Shown piece by piece: positions 47,018 through 60,358 of a stretch of DNA of 64,000 nucleotides (position 1 is the first letter of the stretch; every line of letters begins with the position of its first letter). The notes beneath the pieces were generated by a model. The model saw only the letters and a program-made list of their open reading frames with translations, was not told the DNA's origin and searched no databases. The stretch is from assembly GCF_014805625.2 (NCBI RefSeq), contig NW_023998415.1:716407-780406 (forward strand), given 5' to 3'. Origin of the DNA: Glossina fuscipes (taxonomy: Eukaryota; Arthropoda; Insecta; Diptera; Glossinidae). The translations under genes were made by a program, and so were the position numbers.

Positions 47018-48126
47018 TCTCTTTAAACGCACACTGTAATACAGCTTTTTCTCCTAAGTAATGGAAGAAACATGCGGATTAAGCGATTACCGTCGTATCG
47101 GTCTTTAGAATATCGGACGTATTTTGGCGCGTTGTGAACTTTCGACCTATATACCATATAACGCATATAAAAGGAGAAGCCACGCATTGAAGTTGCCGTT
47201 AAGAAATTTCGTTGTGTAAATTATAATTGGCTTCATACTAGCGTTTTCTGTCTAATTAATTTTCAATTTAGCTGAACGATCATATGTCGACCGTAATTAG
47301 GATTAATACACGCTTAACATTATCAAAAAATGTAGTGTGAATAATAAAAAAGGAGAGAATAGTTAAACTTGGTCTGGATCGACATATTCGAGGCAAAATA
47401 TCGTATGAAATTTGAAAGATTCCTAACATACCGTGAGATTTTTGATGCACTTTTATAAGCCTGATAAGCATTTGGCAAGCTTTATATACGCTGGTGCTCG
47501 ATGTACAAGTTCAATCAAGACGTGACGTTTATTGCCGGATATTTGAGTTAGATAAAAGCTTTCAGTTAAGTAGTGTCTAACAAAAAAGCAAAGAATTTTT
47601 TTTTATCCTTCATATTGGTCCAAGTCGCTGAAATAACTTCAAATTTTCTGTTCATCAATTTGCTTAAAATTGGAGTAACGAGTTACATTTAATTAGCAAA
47701 TATTTTTAACCAAAACTTTTAACCCGTTTCGGGCTCTTATTTTGCTGTCAACTTATCGATTTGTATATGAAGTATGTTGTAGGTGTTATTAGAATGCATT
47801 TTTGTATGAAAGTATTTTACAAATGAAATTTTAATGAATATGTCTTTGCGAAAGAACAGACCGTCTATCTTGACGTCTGGAAGCATTTATTCATACCTGC
47901 ATTTATGTACATGTATTTAAAAAAAACCTTTTTGCCAAATTGAATTGCAATACATAGCGTGCCGTACAATAAAAGTAATTGAGAAGGTAAAAGCTGAAAT
48001 AAGAAAGAGCTTAGCTACAGGATTGAAAATGACACTTTTACATATTGCAACAAGAAAAGAAATCAAATGATTGCAAATCACTTCAACTAGATTAAATTTC
48101 TATAAGAATCGAGAAGTAAAAATATC

Positions 48127-48239
48127 GTTTTTCCTTTCTTTTCTTTTCTTTTCTTTTCTTTTTCTCTTTCTCTGCGAATTTCTTTTTCTCTCTTTTACTC
48201 TTGCTCTCCCTCGTTCTCGCTTTCTTTTACTTTCTTTTG
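48127..48239. repeat. Pyrimidine-rich tract with TTTTC repeats
   Basis: Six or so TTTTC-type units followed by CT-rich sequence, with almost no purines for about 110 bp. The 63-codon frame over it is a consequence. Confidence 0.9.
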
Positions 48240-49024
48240 TAATAAGCAGTACATTTTTTTAGAAAAAGCTTTGTAAAATCCAACCAAATAATTATTCTAT
48301 GATTCAAAAAAAAATATAGTATGTACGACACCTAAACTTCATATCCTCTATCCAACGCACAAATTGTCGATATATACTTGTACACAACAGTTATATATAT
48401 AAATAAGGTATAGAATTTGCCAATGGGAAATTCACTTTTCCTTCTGTCATATTTTCGATGGACTTTCACATCATTCATATACATATGTCGTCGGCAAAGT
48501 CAATCAATTTTTATAGTAATGTATCTACTGTATATTTTTGCGTGTTTGCATATATTTAGGTGTGTGTGCAAGAGTATGAATAATTGAAACTTTATCATCT
48601 GTAAAAATTAAAAAAAAATATTCGAAGTCTTAGTGTTCGAAATGTAAGGTAAATATTTAGGTTTTATATTAAAAATGACAAGAAAAAAAAAAAAGAATAC
48701 AATAAGCAAAACACACACTAGTTGTGCCTGCGCATAGGTAAAAAAAGCAGAAATAAATCAAAATATTAAAAAAATAAAACAAAATTTTACATATTTTACT
48801 ACAATATAAACGATATATAATCTTTTATAAGAAACAAATAAAAGCATTTTAGCTGACCAAGAGAGGTCATCAAATTCCCTACACTTGTGCGCCCAATACA
48901 ACTTACTTTACTTGTTTCGTCATCCAACTACACCTCCTTATCACTTGCATGTTTACTCTTCAAAGGAAACCTTAGACGAAAAGACCCATAAAAACTGCAC
49001 CGACATGATTCACATTTGGTAAAG

Positions 49025-49027
<3 letters not shown>

Positions 49028-49057
<30 letters not shown>
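49028..49057. repeat. (TA)n microsatellite
   Basis: About 30 bp of TA. Confidence 0.9.
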
Positions 49058-49063
<6 letters not shown>

Positions 49064-50789
49064 GTATTTTTTTTTTGTTCTTTAAAAAAACCTATAATTC
49101 CCTAACTATTTTTGTCATAAAAATTCTAAAATTAGATTTTGTTATTATGAAAAGTTTTGCAAGGAGTCCAGAAAGGGACTTGTGTGACTCAAACAACCGC
49201 CACAACACGTTTATACGCCCAACTGCTATGCTGGATCAAATTTCATCGTAAATTGTAAAAATAATTGACCTTGTTGCCATATAAAGGCGTATATATCCGT
49301 CCATTATGGTTCCGATATTAAACACTCATAAAAAAAATAACTTTTGGGCATGGTTTGTTCAAAAATATCATTTTTGAACGTTGAAGTGTCCACGAATGTA
49401 GAACGTTACCGAAACATGATTACTGACTTGTTTGTGGCACGGCGTAAATCATTTCGGCTATGACGATATACGACTTCAACAGTATGCTATAACATGTCAT
49501 ATATCTCGTGACATCATCTATTTATTGGGTGAAAAGTTCAACTGTTATGCAATCTTCAAAAATCTCTATGGGAGCTTGCCCCAAAGATCATGCGATATAC
49601 TTCCATTGGACTTCTTGATGCAATATTGTTCGCGTTATTGGGGAGGTAAGAACAGATTTATGTGGAAAAGTAGCAAAAATTAGTGTTCCGGGATTAAACT
49701 TTTACAAATGTCCAGAGGCGGTCGTTTACATGAAATCATTTTGGAACAAAAATGGCAAGAAAATTTATTTCGACACCTTTCAATGTTTCCGTTTTATGAC
49801 AATTTAAAAAGAAAAGGGTATAATTATTTAATGACCCCCAAAAATTACTGCTATCTGATCTAAATTTTCCCCATTCCATGTAAAATTCTACTTTCCACTC
49901 ATTGTTGCTTAGAAATATTGAAATGCGTCTTGGCGTGAGTGGTCGTGAAAATTTTTTCAAACTAATTCGCCTTTAATAGCGATCGCCTTTAGTCGCAAAT
50001 ATGTTATTGAACGGAATTTCGTCACAATATTTTATATATATGATATAAAAGTCGACTGTAGCAAGTTCGGATCTTCCAGATATATTTTGTGGGCATTTTT
50101 AATTCGTTAACTTGTTAATCCGTTTTCCGCCCAATTTCTGCCAATTGTTGGTAGTCTTTTCGTCAGTCGCCAGCTACATGACACAGCTAACACACCATGA
50201 CTGTGTATTTGGTTTTCCCCTTCCTTAGCGTTTAGTTTGTTAGAAAATTAACTGATTTTTATGAAAACTCATATCATCAAAATGGCATTTTCGCAACTAT
50301 ATTTCTCATCTTATACACACAACATTTTAGGCAAATTGCTAAAAATGGCTGAAATATTGTTTCAATGAAGAACGTGCTTGTCAAGCCATTTTCAAATCCA
50401 TAATCTAGATGGCTTTAGCAATAACTTAAATCCGTGTATATCACAATTGACGAAAATAACTCGAGCTTTGCGGTTTTCTATCATTGGCCGTAGATTTCCC
50501 CATGAATTGGAAGATGATTTTAGGAAATCAAATACCTGTGTGTAGGTTAAAAAGCGAGTACACGTGCAGCAGATAAAATTGGACTCTTCAACATTTTTGC
50601 CCGCAGCTCTATTACCTTATTCGTATTTTTATGCAGGATTTCGAAAGCAAATCTCTATGTCAAAAGGAAAAATTTCACCACAACTGGAATATATTTGAAG
50701 AAATTCGTTTTAATGTTCAATCATATGTTAAATTAATTCGTAACGATTTTACATGGATTCGGTGCCGAATGTGGTGAGTTATTTGACAT

Positions 50790-51700
50790 ATTGCTTTGCA
50801 GTTTTATGTGCACGTCCGGAGCCATAGACTTATTAGGGCTCTATTCAACAATCGTATATCCCCTAGAGGATCTTGGATATAGACCGAACTCGACGTACAC
50901 TTACGTAGCACTTCCAAATACCTAGTGTTTCCGCGACAATATCTGAAGGGTAGTACGCAGTCGTGTGCATGCGACTTATCAAGTTGGGCACCTAAACCCA
51001 CATAATACCCACACCTCGGGCAATTAAGCTTTTAAGTAATCGGCATTATCCGGCGTAGGCACTGTTGCCTTTGGATTTTGTATAAGTTTTCTATTTCAAA
51101 CTTTCTATATCAAATTTTTCATCATGAACTTTCAATGTTCAAAAGGAAGTATCGACCCAGCAATGTCAAGTAGCTAATCCCACCAGTATTTCTCTGGTTC
51201 GCTCATTACATCACAGGCCCGTTTTGAATCTTCGGCTTCCACAGTGTTTCATGTATAAGAAAGAAGCCCGCATGTAGACGACCTTTAGTCCTCTCGATGG
51301 CTTTTCCCTGAAGATTTCCTGTCACCGACAAAGGCCTCACCACTGACCAGAGTGGGGTTTATTGATTCATACGCAATAAACCGTTCTGGACTCTGGTGCT
51401 GCTTAGGCCCCTACTCTGTGGGGATTGTCTAACTCGCCAGGGGGCGTATATTACGCTTAAAGTGGCTTGGGCCACCGTGGGGTTAAGCCTTCATGGCAGG
51501 AACCCATCCACAAATCTGTCACCCATGCTACAAATCTATCACCGACATATTTATTGGACAATCTGCTAATTGCCGATAAGATTTGGGTCCACTACAACAT
51601 ACCGCAGATCCCAAATTTAGGTTTTAAAGAGCGACTTCACAGTCAGCCGCAATTGACCGGTATAAACATATAAATTGATGCATGTTTTCTTTCATGAAAA
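50790..51700. other. GC-richer island of unknown origin
   Basis: Two patches, about 50800-51070 and 51200-51560, are clearly less AT-rich than their surroundings and poor in homopolymers. No known protein, tRNA or rRNA motif was found in six frames. The frames at 50804-51001 (-) and 51467-51673 (+) are short and unrecognised. The character resembles a retrotransposon untranslated region or another foreign insertion, but this is inference only. Confidence 0.4.
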
Positions 51701-52734
51701 CTGAATCTGGCGTTTTAGAAGCTTTCATTTACTGCTGACGCAACGAATCAACATGATTTTACATGAAAAATGTTATTCGAAATACTTGTATGAAAAAAAA
51801 TTTGAGAAAATAGACTATTTGATCTCTACATAGGCACTTATCATTCAACTCGTTTACGAGGAAGCACCGTTTTATTTGCACTCCTTCAAGATTAATATAT
51901 GACATTTGTTCAAGTATTTTTTATCGTACCAACTTCTCTAGAATTAGTGTTTTGCAAATCGTCCAAAATGTTTTTAAGAAAGTGCAAATACGTGATCAAA
52001 TACGTGGATGTTAAAGCTGTAAATATTTGATAAATAAATAAACCTTTTAGGGAAAGCTTGAAGGTCAACGTATATTCCACGAACGTGAAGTGTATATTTC
52101 ATCTAACAAAACTGAAGTAAGCCGGAACTGAGACCTTTCATCCGACTTTAGCGAACTTGAATCCAATTCTCAGGTTTAAAACGGCCGCTTTGTGGCGTGT
52201 TTTCATAAAAATTTACGTGTCAGGCTACATTGATCCAAGAATTGGAAACGGACTATCATCTTTTATGAGTTTTAATAAGAACATATTCACATTAGGTTGC
52301 CACAAGTAGAAGGAACAAGCGTTTATGCCGTGTAATGAAACGCGACCCCAAAAGTTTATTTAAAGGGCTATAAACTTTTTGTAAGACCAAACAAAAATAT
52401 GTGCAGATGTTTGGAAAGGAATTCCACCCTTGTAATATTTGACGTCTTAAGAATTTGAAAAAAGAAAGAAAAATTGAAATTTGGCTTAGAACATACACTT
52501 TCATACACTTTTGTTGTAGTTTGTTTTACCGGTAAGTTGAAACATGGCAGATTTGTTGAGAGAAAGGAACTGTGCATCTCTTTCTAGTACGATACGAGTT
52601 TATTATGAAAACTAATAATGTGCTTAGATATACTTTTCACAAATTATCACCGCACGCTTTGCACGTTTTGTTTTATAAAATTTCTTCCTTTCTTCTCCTT
52701 TTTTTTTTTCAATATGGACCTATGGATCACTTAG
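51701..52734. other. AT-rich non-coding DNA
   Basis: No gene is recognised. The sequence ends in a long pyrimidine tract (52681-52710) before the possible exon. Confidence 0.5.
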
Positions 52735-52805
52735 AAGATGCTTCTTACACGTCCAACGCAAAAGTGACGTTGACGGCCAGAAAAAAGAGAAGAAAGAAAC
52801 GGGAA
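52735..52805 (+). CDS. Possible internal exon, unrecognised product
   Basis: A 71-bp segment is preceded by a 30-base pyrimidine tract and an AG (52733-52734), with no other AG between them, and followed by GTAAGTATT. The flanking GAA|GTAAGT differs from the donor consensus at one position. The frame open across it reads DASYTSNAKVTLTARKKRRK, basic at its end like a nuclear-localisation or juxtamembrane stretch. Base composition is more balanced than in the flanks. I do not recognise the protein and no partner exon is visible. A chance match is quite possible. Confidence 0.25.
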
Positions 52806-54347
52806 GTAAGTATTATGCCTTTACCGATTGAGCATCGCTATAGCTACGATCAAAGTAAACTCTACTGCACTTGAGATTTCAAGCCGGGAATAATGACTGA
52901 TAGTTGCGATTTTTACCTGCTGGTGTTCTCATGCGACCACTTGGCTTTTGCTGATGTATTGGGCAAACTGACCTTTGGTTTCATTTTTACAAGGAACTTG
53001 AAATAGAATACACTCGATTGCCTCTCTATAACATGGTATTAACCACATTTTATAATTATTATAATGTGGCCTAACGAAATGCCGCCTAATTTTCTATCAA
53101 ACAGTTCTCGAAGCTTCGGTTAATTTTTTTTTAATTTTTCTACTACAGCTAATCTGTCAAGTTATTGTCAATTTCCCAATTCACGTCGGATGAATATAAT
53201 GCATTACTTTTATTTTGTTAAAATATCTGCAAATGCCTGAGAATATGGTTCAAACCTGTACACAACTACTGCTACTAGCGCTTTCCGTACGAGTATTATG
53301 TTATACTTACAACTATATAAAGAACATTTTAGCGGCATAAGCATTATTATAGTAACAGCTCGATCTTCAAAATCGCATGCAGGAGTTATTTGTCAATTCA
53401 ATCCGAACCTTAAATAAAAATTTTGAATTTAATAAAATGCGTCACAAGAACATTTTTTTTTTTTTTGTTCTTTGTAAAGTGCTTATCCATCGGCCGTAAA
53501 GAAATTAAGATTATATTTTCCAAATGAATAAAAAATCTTCCAATTTTCTTTTTAATACTAGCACTTGTAAATGAAAAAGTGTGTATCAATCGTGCAGAAA
53601 AGTTCGAAGCATAAGATAAGAAAAGTTGAATCCTTTTTCCTTTGCCACTCTACTTATGAACGGCTCTTGATGTGTTTGGATCTTTTATCTTCATATCATT
53701 GTCATTCACACAATGCAATTTGAATATTACAGCGCGTAGCCCTCTTGACATCCTTCATGACATATTTAGTCATATACAAGCTGGGGAGTGGTTTTATTAT
53801 TTCTTTTCATTTTTTATTTTTATTTTTTTTATTTAAAAAAAAAAAAAACAAAAATATTTATAAGAAAAAATTACATTGGAAGTAGAACTTGAAATATTTT
53901 TCGTGATGCAAGTCAAGCGTTTTGTATTGTTTATTGTATAATATACATTTTCGGTTTAATATTTTGTATATTCTTCTTCGGTATTTAATCAGCATTCACG
54001 CTTTCAGCAATAGCAATGATTGATATCCTTTTTGGAATTAAAATTTGTATGCATTAGTGAAAAAAATTGTCAAAAATTAAGCTGATAGACTTGATTGATG
54101 TGACATATGAATATAGTACGTTTTACTTAGTTGTAAACATTTTTTTTTTTTTTTTAATTTAACACTAAAGACTGTTTTCTTAATATAAAGTAAAGATTTG
54201 TTCATTGACTCTATTCAATTCTATTCGTTTAAACGCCATGTTTTGATTTGCACCAACGTGCAAAGCAATACAAGCAGGATATACATGACGATATTAGAAC
54301 AATATATGAATATGCCTCTAATTTCCATTTTATAGATGTTACGCAGA
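52806..54347. other. AT-rich non-coding DNA
   Basis: It contains poly-T and poly-A runs at 53452-53467, 53820-53850 and 54140-54156. No gene is seen. Confidence 0.5.
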
Positions 54348-54712
54348 TTCAATGGAATCGGTTCAGAAGCAATTCTTGCTCTTCGCCCTTATGAAAATAG
54401 ATTGCTTCTGCTATCCTTACCGTCATCGAGAAACGTAGATTTATCCTTGGTGATTCCTTTCTAACTATATCAACAGACTGTGCTATCAATTCGCCGACAT
54501 CACTCGTTGTGATATAGTTCAGTGTCCCGAATCCCGTGTCTTTAGGAACTTCAACTTCATAAAGCTTACTCGATGCTGAAATATTTACGCGCTTTTCAAT
54601 CCGTTCAGAGTGCTTTGCAAAAATCTAAATAATATCAATTACTTAGTCTCAATATCGGAATCTTTTCTATTCTATCAAATCAACTCTACTTAATACGCGC
54701 GATTTGCTTTGC
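54348..54712 (+). pseudogene. CR1/Jockey-type LINE RT fragment, plus strand
   Basis: It reads SMESVQKQFLLFAL, and then, directly after a deletion of about 13 codons relative to the 33-kb copy, YENRLLLLSLPS. At the far end is LLNTRDLL, matching LLNTRDLPL near the C-terminus of that copy. Stops and frameshifts lie between. It is the same LINE family in the opposite orientation, with no 3' UTR visible, and is older or more damaged than the 32.4-33.2 kb copy. Confidence 0.75.
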
Positions 54713-56029
54713 GAAGCGAAAGAAACGTGAGTACATATGTTTGTTCAATTACAGCTCGATATGGGACCTTTTCCGTCCCGCTAAAAATTATCATCGGACT
54801 TCTAAATTTATATGGACTTCTATAATTATATCAGCCTATTCGAAACGAGTGCGCGCTTTTGGGCACGTACGCCTACGTATCAATTTTTATGAGGAACAAC
54901 TGAGCAAAACGCGCATACATATTGTAAAAGAAACGAGTTCGAAACCAGTAATCGAAACACGGGAATATTTCAGTCGACAATCAACGATCGCAACAAAAGC
55001 AACAAAAGCCAAATTGATTTGCTGTTCGTATCCTTGGTTTACTAGCAATTTTTCCTTAGACCGCTTTCTGCCTGATCTCTCAAAAGAAAAGAATGTATTG
55101 CTTTTGTGCGCGTAAGTTGATTAAGTGAAAAGTACTGTAATTATAATATTTTTTTTTGTTTTTGATATATATACTGCCAGAGCATAAAATATTTTGGAAA
55201 AAAATTGAATTCCCAAAGCAATTAAATTAAAGAAAATTTGGCTTATTAAGAGAAATCAATTTGTGTCAGTATAAAAATTGAAATTTCGCTCTAAGCCGTA
55301 AGTATATCTAGAAGAGAAATTTGCTGCAATCTGTCATTATTATACTAATAACGAAAGTCCTATAAAAATGTATTGTTATTTATTTATATTATTATATAAT
55401 TTAGAAAAGTATCTTCGACCGTCGCGCAAAAGATCATTGGCCAACTTTTGAGTGCATTCGTGTTCGAAGCGAAACGATAAAGAATTGAAAATCAGAGTTA
55501 ATTTAAATATTAGCAGCAAGCACACCCAAGTTGGAAATTAACCTGCAAATCTACATTACTACCGCTATTAAGAGGTGAAAGTAAAGAAAAAAAATCGATT
55601 TTTGGAATCTTTCAATTGCTTAAAAAGTACTCAAATTTTTGAATCAATATCCATAATCGGGCACGGGCTTTTCAACTATTTCGGTAGCAGCTTTTGATAG
55701 ACGGTATCATTTCATTGTTGCTGTTTTCCGATAAAATTTTTGAATATTCATGGTATGCTGATTTTCAACGTTTTTCAAAATACATTTGCAGAGAAATATT
55801 TATATAAACAGTTATAGTTTACGTAAAATGAAGTATTGTTAACAAGCGAATTTTGAATGAAAGAAGCGTCAATATTTTAGGTTATGGTGCTTATGGTACT
55901 ACGTGTTAATGGTAAAATTACAAAAACCAAGTAAGAAAATTATATTCGGTCATGACCGAATGTTTTAATGCCCATCCCCGTGATCATAAAAAAGACAAAA
56001 AGAAATATAAGAGAACTAAATTTTCATGC
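54713..56029. other. AT-rich DNA, one unassigned frame
   Basis: A 124-codon plus-strand frame (54741-55115) follows the LINE fragment. Its translation has no motif I know, and its compositional bias is mild. The rest shows nothing identifiable. Confidence 0.4.
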
Positions 56030-56330
56030 TCTATAGTATGTGGTGGGCGCAACTGATTTTTTCTGTTTTCAAAATAAAAGTTTTGTTGCATAGGGTAGCT
56101 GCCTGCCCTTTCAAAAGTTTAGGTCGCTATTAAATTCTTTAGCAAACTTGTAGGCGATGTCTTTATTTTTGCGAATGGTAGAATGCTTACTGCATAATTG
56201 GCAAATGGGCAGTTGGGCCAGACAAGCAGACGGACATGGTTATGTTTATTCCAAATTTGAAACTGGCCACGAATTATGTATTCTATGGTGTTTTTGAAAC
56301 CTACTTCTGCTCGTTGCTGGTATGTGCGGT
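56030..56330 (-). repeat. Dispersed repeat family 1, minus-strand copy of unit C/E
   Basis: The minus strand reads 'gcaacgagcagaagtaggtt', 'tcaaatttggaataaaca', 'catgtccgtctgcttgtctg', 'aaagacatcgcctacaagtt' and 'cagttgcgcccaccacatac', matching unit E and the end of unit C. Confidence 0.65.
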
Positions 56331-56439
56331 TCGTTCTAAAAACTGAATCTTTGTAATTCCAATGTCTTATGGTTGATTTACTAAGGACCAATAAAAGTAA
56401 AATATTAAAAATTAGACCTTTTCGGCATATACACATGCA

Positions 56440-56930
56440 TCTGATTACAACTCTTATATCGTTTAGGATCCAAAAAATAGACTTACGTGGTTCAAATTCA
56501 GTAATGTCAGTTTTTATTTCAAATTATTATTATGAACGAATTTTCATCAAGAAAATTGAATTCATTGAAAATTAGTCCTTTTTACATTACACATCAAGAT
56601 TCAGTTTCCGCAGGAGTGGCTGTACGGCGAAGGATTCACAAAATCGCCCCAACCGATCCAAAGTTTTCACATCAACGTAGAACGTTGAAAATTTATAATA
56701 TTTTTTTTCTATAAAGACTTATCAAAATAATGCGTTATATGACGAATGGCCGAAAAGCGATCCGATCCGATCCGACTATCATTTTTAGTAGTGTTCGTCC
56801 TTAGGTCACGGCACGCTATTACGCCAAATTTCATGAAAATATGTTGAAGATCACGAAGCTTGTGTTGAGCACAGGCATGAGCTGCCGTAAAACGGGCAGA
56901 ATGACAAACAAGCACTATCTCAAGTGTTGC
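56440..56930 (-). repeat. Dispersed repeat family 2, minus-strand copy
   Basis: The minus strand contains 'gacctaaggacgaacact', present at the same place in the 59.2-kb copy, then 'ggatcgg' and 'tcatataacgca'. Its far end, 'ccaaaaaatagacttacgtg' on the plus strand, matches the 9.25-kb copy ('ccaaaaatagacgtagatgg'). Confidence 0.65.
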
Positions 56931-58984
56931 ATACATTCGTACAAACTTAATATATCCTTGTACAGGAAGTAAAGTGGGGTAGAAAGTGGTGGATTGGAAG
57001 TGTGGATTGATTAGTATAGCACGTCGAACTATTAAATCAAACCAAAAAAACTATTTAAAAGTGAATGTTGAACACATGCGCCCATTTCAATATAATCGCT
57101 TGTCAGAAAACCATAAGCCCACACTTATCAATGTATAAGATCTGATTAGCAAATACAAATGTACGTACACACATACGTATTTTGGAAATATTCCAAGCAT
57201 ACATTTGAATGCACGCATATGTATGTATTCTTCAGAGTTTTACATCAATTTTTGTTTCTTCTTTTTGATATTACGAAAATACTTTTATTCTGTTCGCTTT
57301 CGTTAGGAGAGTGGTTTAAGAATATGTTTTTGTGTTTATATACATTGACGCACGCATACGCATGTACATTGAAATACATGCAAGTGTAGATATCATGTAA
57401 AACATCTGTTAGACTTGACTCCTAGCTAAGATGAAGGTGTGGAGACATCCAGCTTTTGTTGGCACTAAGTGATGCGAGTATGTGTGCCGAGGAGATTAAT
57501 TAATGTCGGAATGCCCCGAAAGCTACGTATTTAAGATATCCAAAAGACCAAAAAAAAAAAAAAAAAAGACGAAATGGGGAAAAATTCAAGTAGTTGCTAT
57601 AAATACGGTAAGTGACAGATGAAACGATTTATGGCAAAGACTCTTTTTCACAACTGAAGCTAAATCAAAAAGTAATAATAACAACAAAATATATTCCTTA
57701 CTTAATATTAGAAGCTTTAATAGTTTTTTTAAATAAGAGACATACATACAAATCGCTACGTAAATTGATAGAAGAACTAGCGTAAATTTATTCTTTTTCT
57801 GAAAAGTTGATAATGAACCTCGCTTTGTCTTTACTATGAACGAACAAGTTAACACTCTGTGCGTATAACTAGGAATTGAAAAGTTCGAAGACACACAAAC
57901 GCTACGAACTGTAAATACGTTAAATTATTAAGAAATTTTAAATAAATTTATAAATGCTGTTGTGCCCTTTCGCCTGTCTGTCTATCGGACTATGTATTTT
58001 CAGTTATCTTTCAATTAAAAGAGAGAAACGTTTTCGATGCTTATTTCCGTTTAGTCAAGGGCAGTTTTAGGGAACTGCAAAAAAAAAAAAAGAAAAAAGG
58101 AAAAACAAACTTGAAGCTAATACATCAGCAAATGTACAAAAAATTATTAATCAAATGATTGCAATCCAATTATTGCTTACATAATATATACATTAAAATT
58201 GAAGCGAATCATTCGCAAGCTTTTCAGTGCTATTTAAATTCTATGAATTATTAAAATAATTGCAATTTGAGCAATCAAATATGTCTTCATTAACGGATGG
58301 TTTTAATATTATGAAATATTAAGGTAAAATCTTGGGGTTGACGCAAATATTCAACTTGTGATGCTACATCGATGGACTACTTTTGTAGCAATGCATTAAG
58401 TATGAATCATAAGTTTGCATACACATGGCGTGTAGGAAATAAATTTTCCGATTATATTATTACTTGCTGGCAATATATTTAAAAATGAATGGTCATTGCC
58501 CAAAACCACGCCGGTAGGTAAAAAATTGAAACTTATAGTGTATTGTATAGCATTACAAGTCATTTAGGATTTTGTAAAAACTTTTCCCAAGAACAAATTC
58601 AGCACAATAATAGTTTGCCCATAGATATGCAGTCTGCAGTTACATGTGAAATAAGTAACATTCACCTATACATAGGAAGACATATACATACATACATGCG
58701 TGTTTGTGTGTGTGTGCGTGTGTGTGTGTGTTTGTGTGTGTGTGTGTATGTATGTATTCATCTAAAAGCTGATGGAAATATTTTCCATCGCTATCTAAAC
58801 GTTCGACGTAAAAATTTGCTTGATTGGCGAACATGTTCACATGCTTCAGCAATTTCATATTAAAAAAATCGTGAGAGACGTATATAACTTAATTTTCAAT
58901 GCAAAGAATATTGATAAATAGGGATCGATTTTTTGTGCAATTAGAAACTTATTTTCGTTCCATCTGCCCTCTCTTCGTTATACC
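56931..58984. other. AT-rich region with no recognisable gene
   Basis: It contains a poly-A run at 57551-57567 and CATA-rich simple sequence. The frames that span the TG repeat are repeat-derived. Confidence 0.5.
58700..58757. repeat. (TG)n microsatellite
   Basis: About 58 bp of TG with a few interruptions, running into TATG. Confidence 0.9.
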
Positions 58985-59500
58985 CTATATTACAGAACAA
59001 ATTATCTTTGTGCAAACGTACGTAACAAGCAAAAGCGGTTAAAATAGATCCACTTTCTATTATACAAATCGATTCAGAATTCTTGGGTTTGTCTGCCTAT
59101 TCGTCTGATGTCTGTCCATGTAAAATTGCGCTTAAGCTACAAGTTGCAAGTTTTGATATATTTAGATGAATTTTGGTACAGTGACGTGCTTCGACCTAAG
59201 GACGAACACTTATTAAATTCGGATCGGTCTACTTTTTGAACCACTCCCCTTATAATGCCCAATTTTGAAAAGTCTCCATATGAACAGAAATTGTAATTTT
59301 CAAAATTTCTCGACAAACCTCGATCAGTAATAGTATTTGGAATACCTGTTTGAATCGATTTTACCATTCTATGAAATATTATCATTTCTCCGAAAACTGA
59401 ATCTTTATATAGTAAAAAGATATAACTTTTAATACTTCATAGTGAAAATTAGTCTATAATAGCAAATTGACATAGGAATCAACCTTACCATATATGGACC
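58985..59500 (+). repeat. Dispersed repeat family 2, long copy
   Basis: It contains 'aatcgattcagaattcttgg', 'gatgtctgtccatg', 'gatgaattttggtacagtga', 'gacctaaggacgaacact', 'ggatcggtctactttttgaa', 'cttataatgcccaattttga' and 'gtctccatatgaacagaaat'. It is the best-preserved example of the internal order, together with 24.7 kb. Confidence 0.7.
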
Positions 59501-60321
59501 GTGTGGGTCTATTTATTGCATACCGTCACATATAATGATTCCTCCAATATGCAGTCTTTCATGGAAATAACGTGTAACTTTTGGTGTATTTTTACCAAAA
59601 CGAGTGAATAACTATATACTAGCCTAAGTGGTGTAAGATATCTAATCGTCGGCTTAGTCCGACTGGGACGTTCTAACTGCTTTTTTTTATTTTTTATTTT
59701 TTTTTTTTTTTTTGTATAGCCAAGGTGCCAGCAAAGATACATGCACACTCTCCCTTAAATATATGTAATAAATCACCGCACAAATACCTAATAATTCTAA
59801 TGAAATTTTATTTAGAAACATCTGCATCAGACTTCGTGTTCTACGTGTGCACGGAAATTCAGCATATAATTACACTTTAACCCCCTACTTTAGAAAAAAT
59901 AATGAAAATTGAAATGAAATAACACCTGATGTTGCCCGATTGTTGAAACTTATGAAATAAGTAGAATAATATATTTAAAGTACAAATAAAATTCATGCGC
60001 CATAAATTCATTTAGTTTAGCGCCTGCAATCTTATAACGTGCGGACAAATTCAGAGAAATAAAACATTTATTGTAAGATGGAATATCAACATGGTAACAG
60101 TAATAACAACAATTATAAATACGTATGCATTTTTGTCCCCTCAACCCTGAAATATGTTCAAATATTTTCAAGGTACGTTGAACTTATGAATTATAGTTAG
60201 TTAATTAACGTGCGCATATATATGTCGGTAGCAATCTTGAAAATATCTCTAATAATAGCCGTATGTCCGTTAGTTTCATACTTTCGCTTAAAATAAAATA
60301 TATATGAATTAATAACGCATG

Positions 60322-60358
<37 letters not shown>

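Larger units (their letters stand above)
47018..50789. other. AT-rich region, simple repeats and diverged family-2 traces
   Basis: No gene is recognised. Fragments at about 47090-47170 and 49210-50060 contain family-2-like phrases ('cgtatcggtctttagaatat', 'ggaatttcgtcacaatattt') but are too diverged to delimit. A 100-bp pyrimidine-rich tract and a TA repeat are listed separately. Confidence 0.45.

Noticed and set aside
48071..48262. 63-codon Phe/Leu/Ser-rich frame that looks membrane-like
   Set aside because: It is the translation of a pyrimidine-only tract.
58543..58863. 106-codon frame rich in V, C and R
   Set aside because: It is produced by the TG microsatellite at 58700-58757.
60322..60358. 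TAA repeat considered as the tail of a third I-like LINE
   Set aside because: The upstream sequence does not match the I-like 3' UTR, and no flanking duplication was found.
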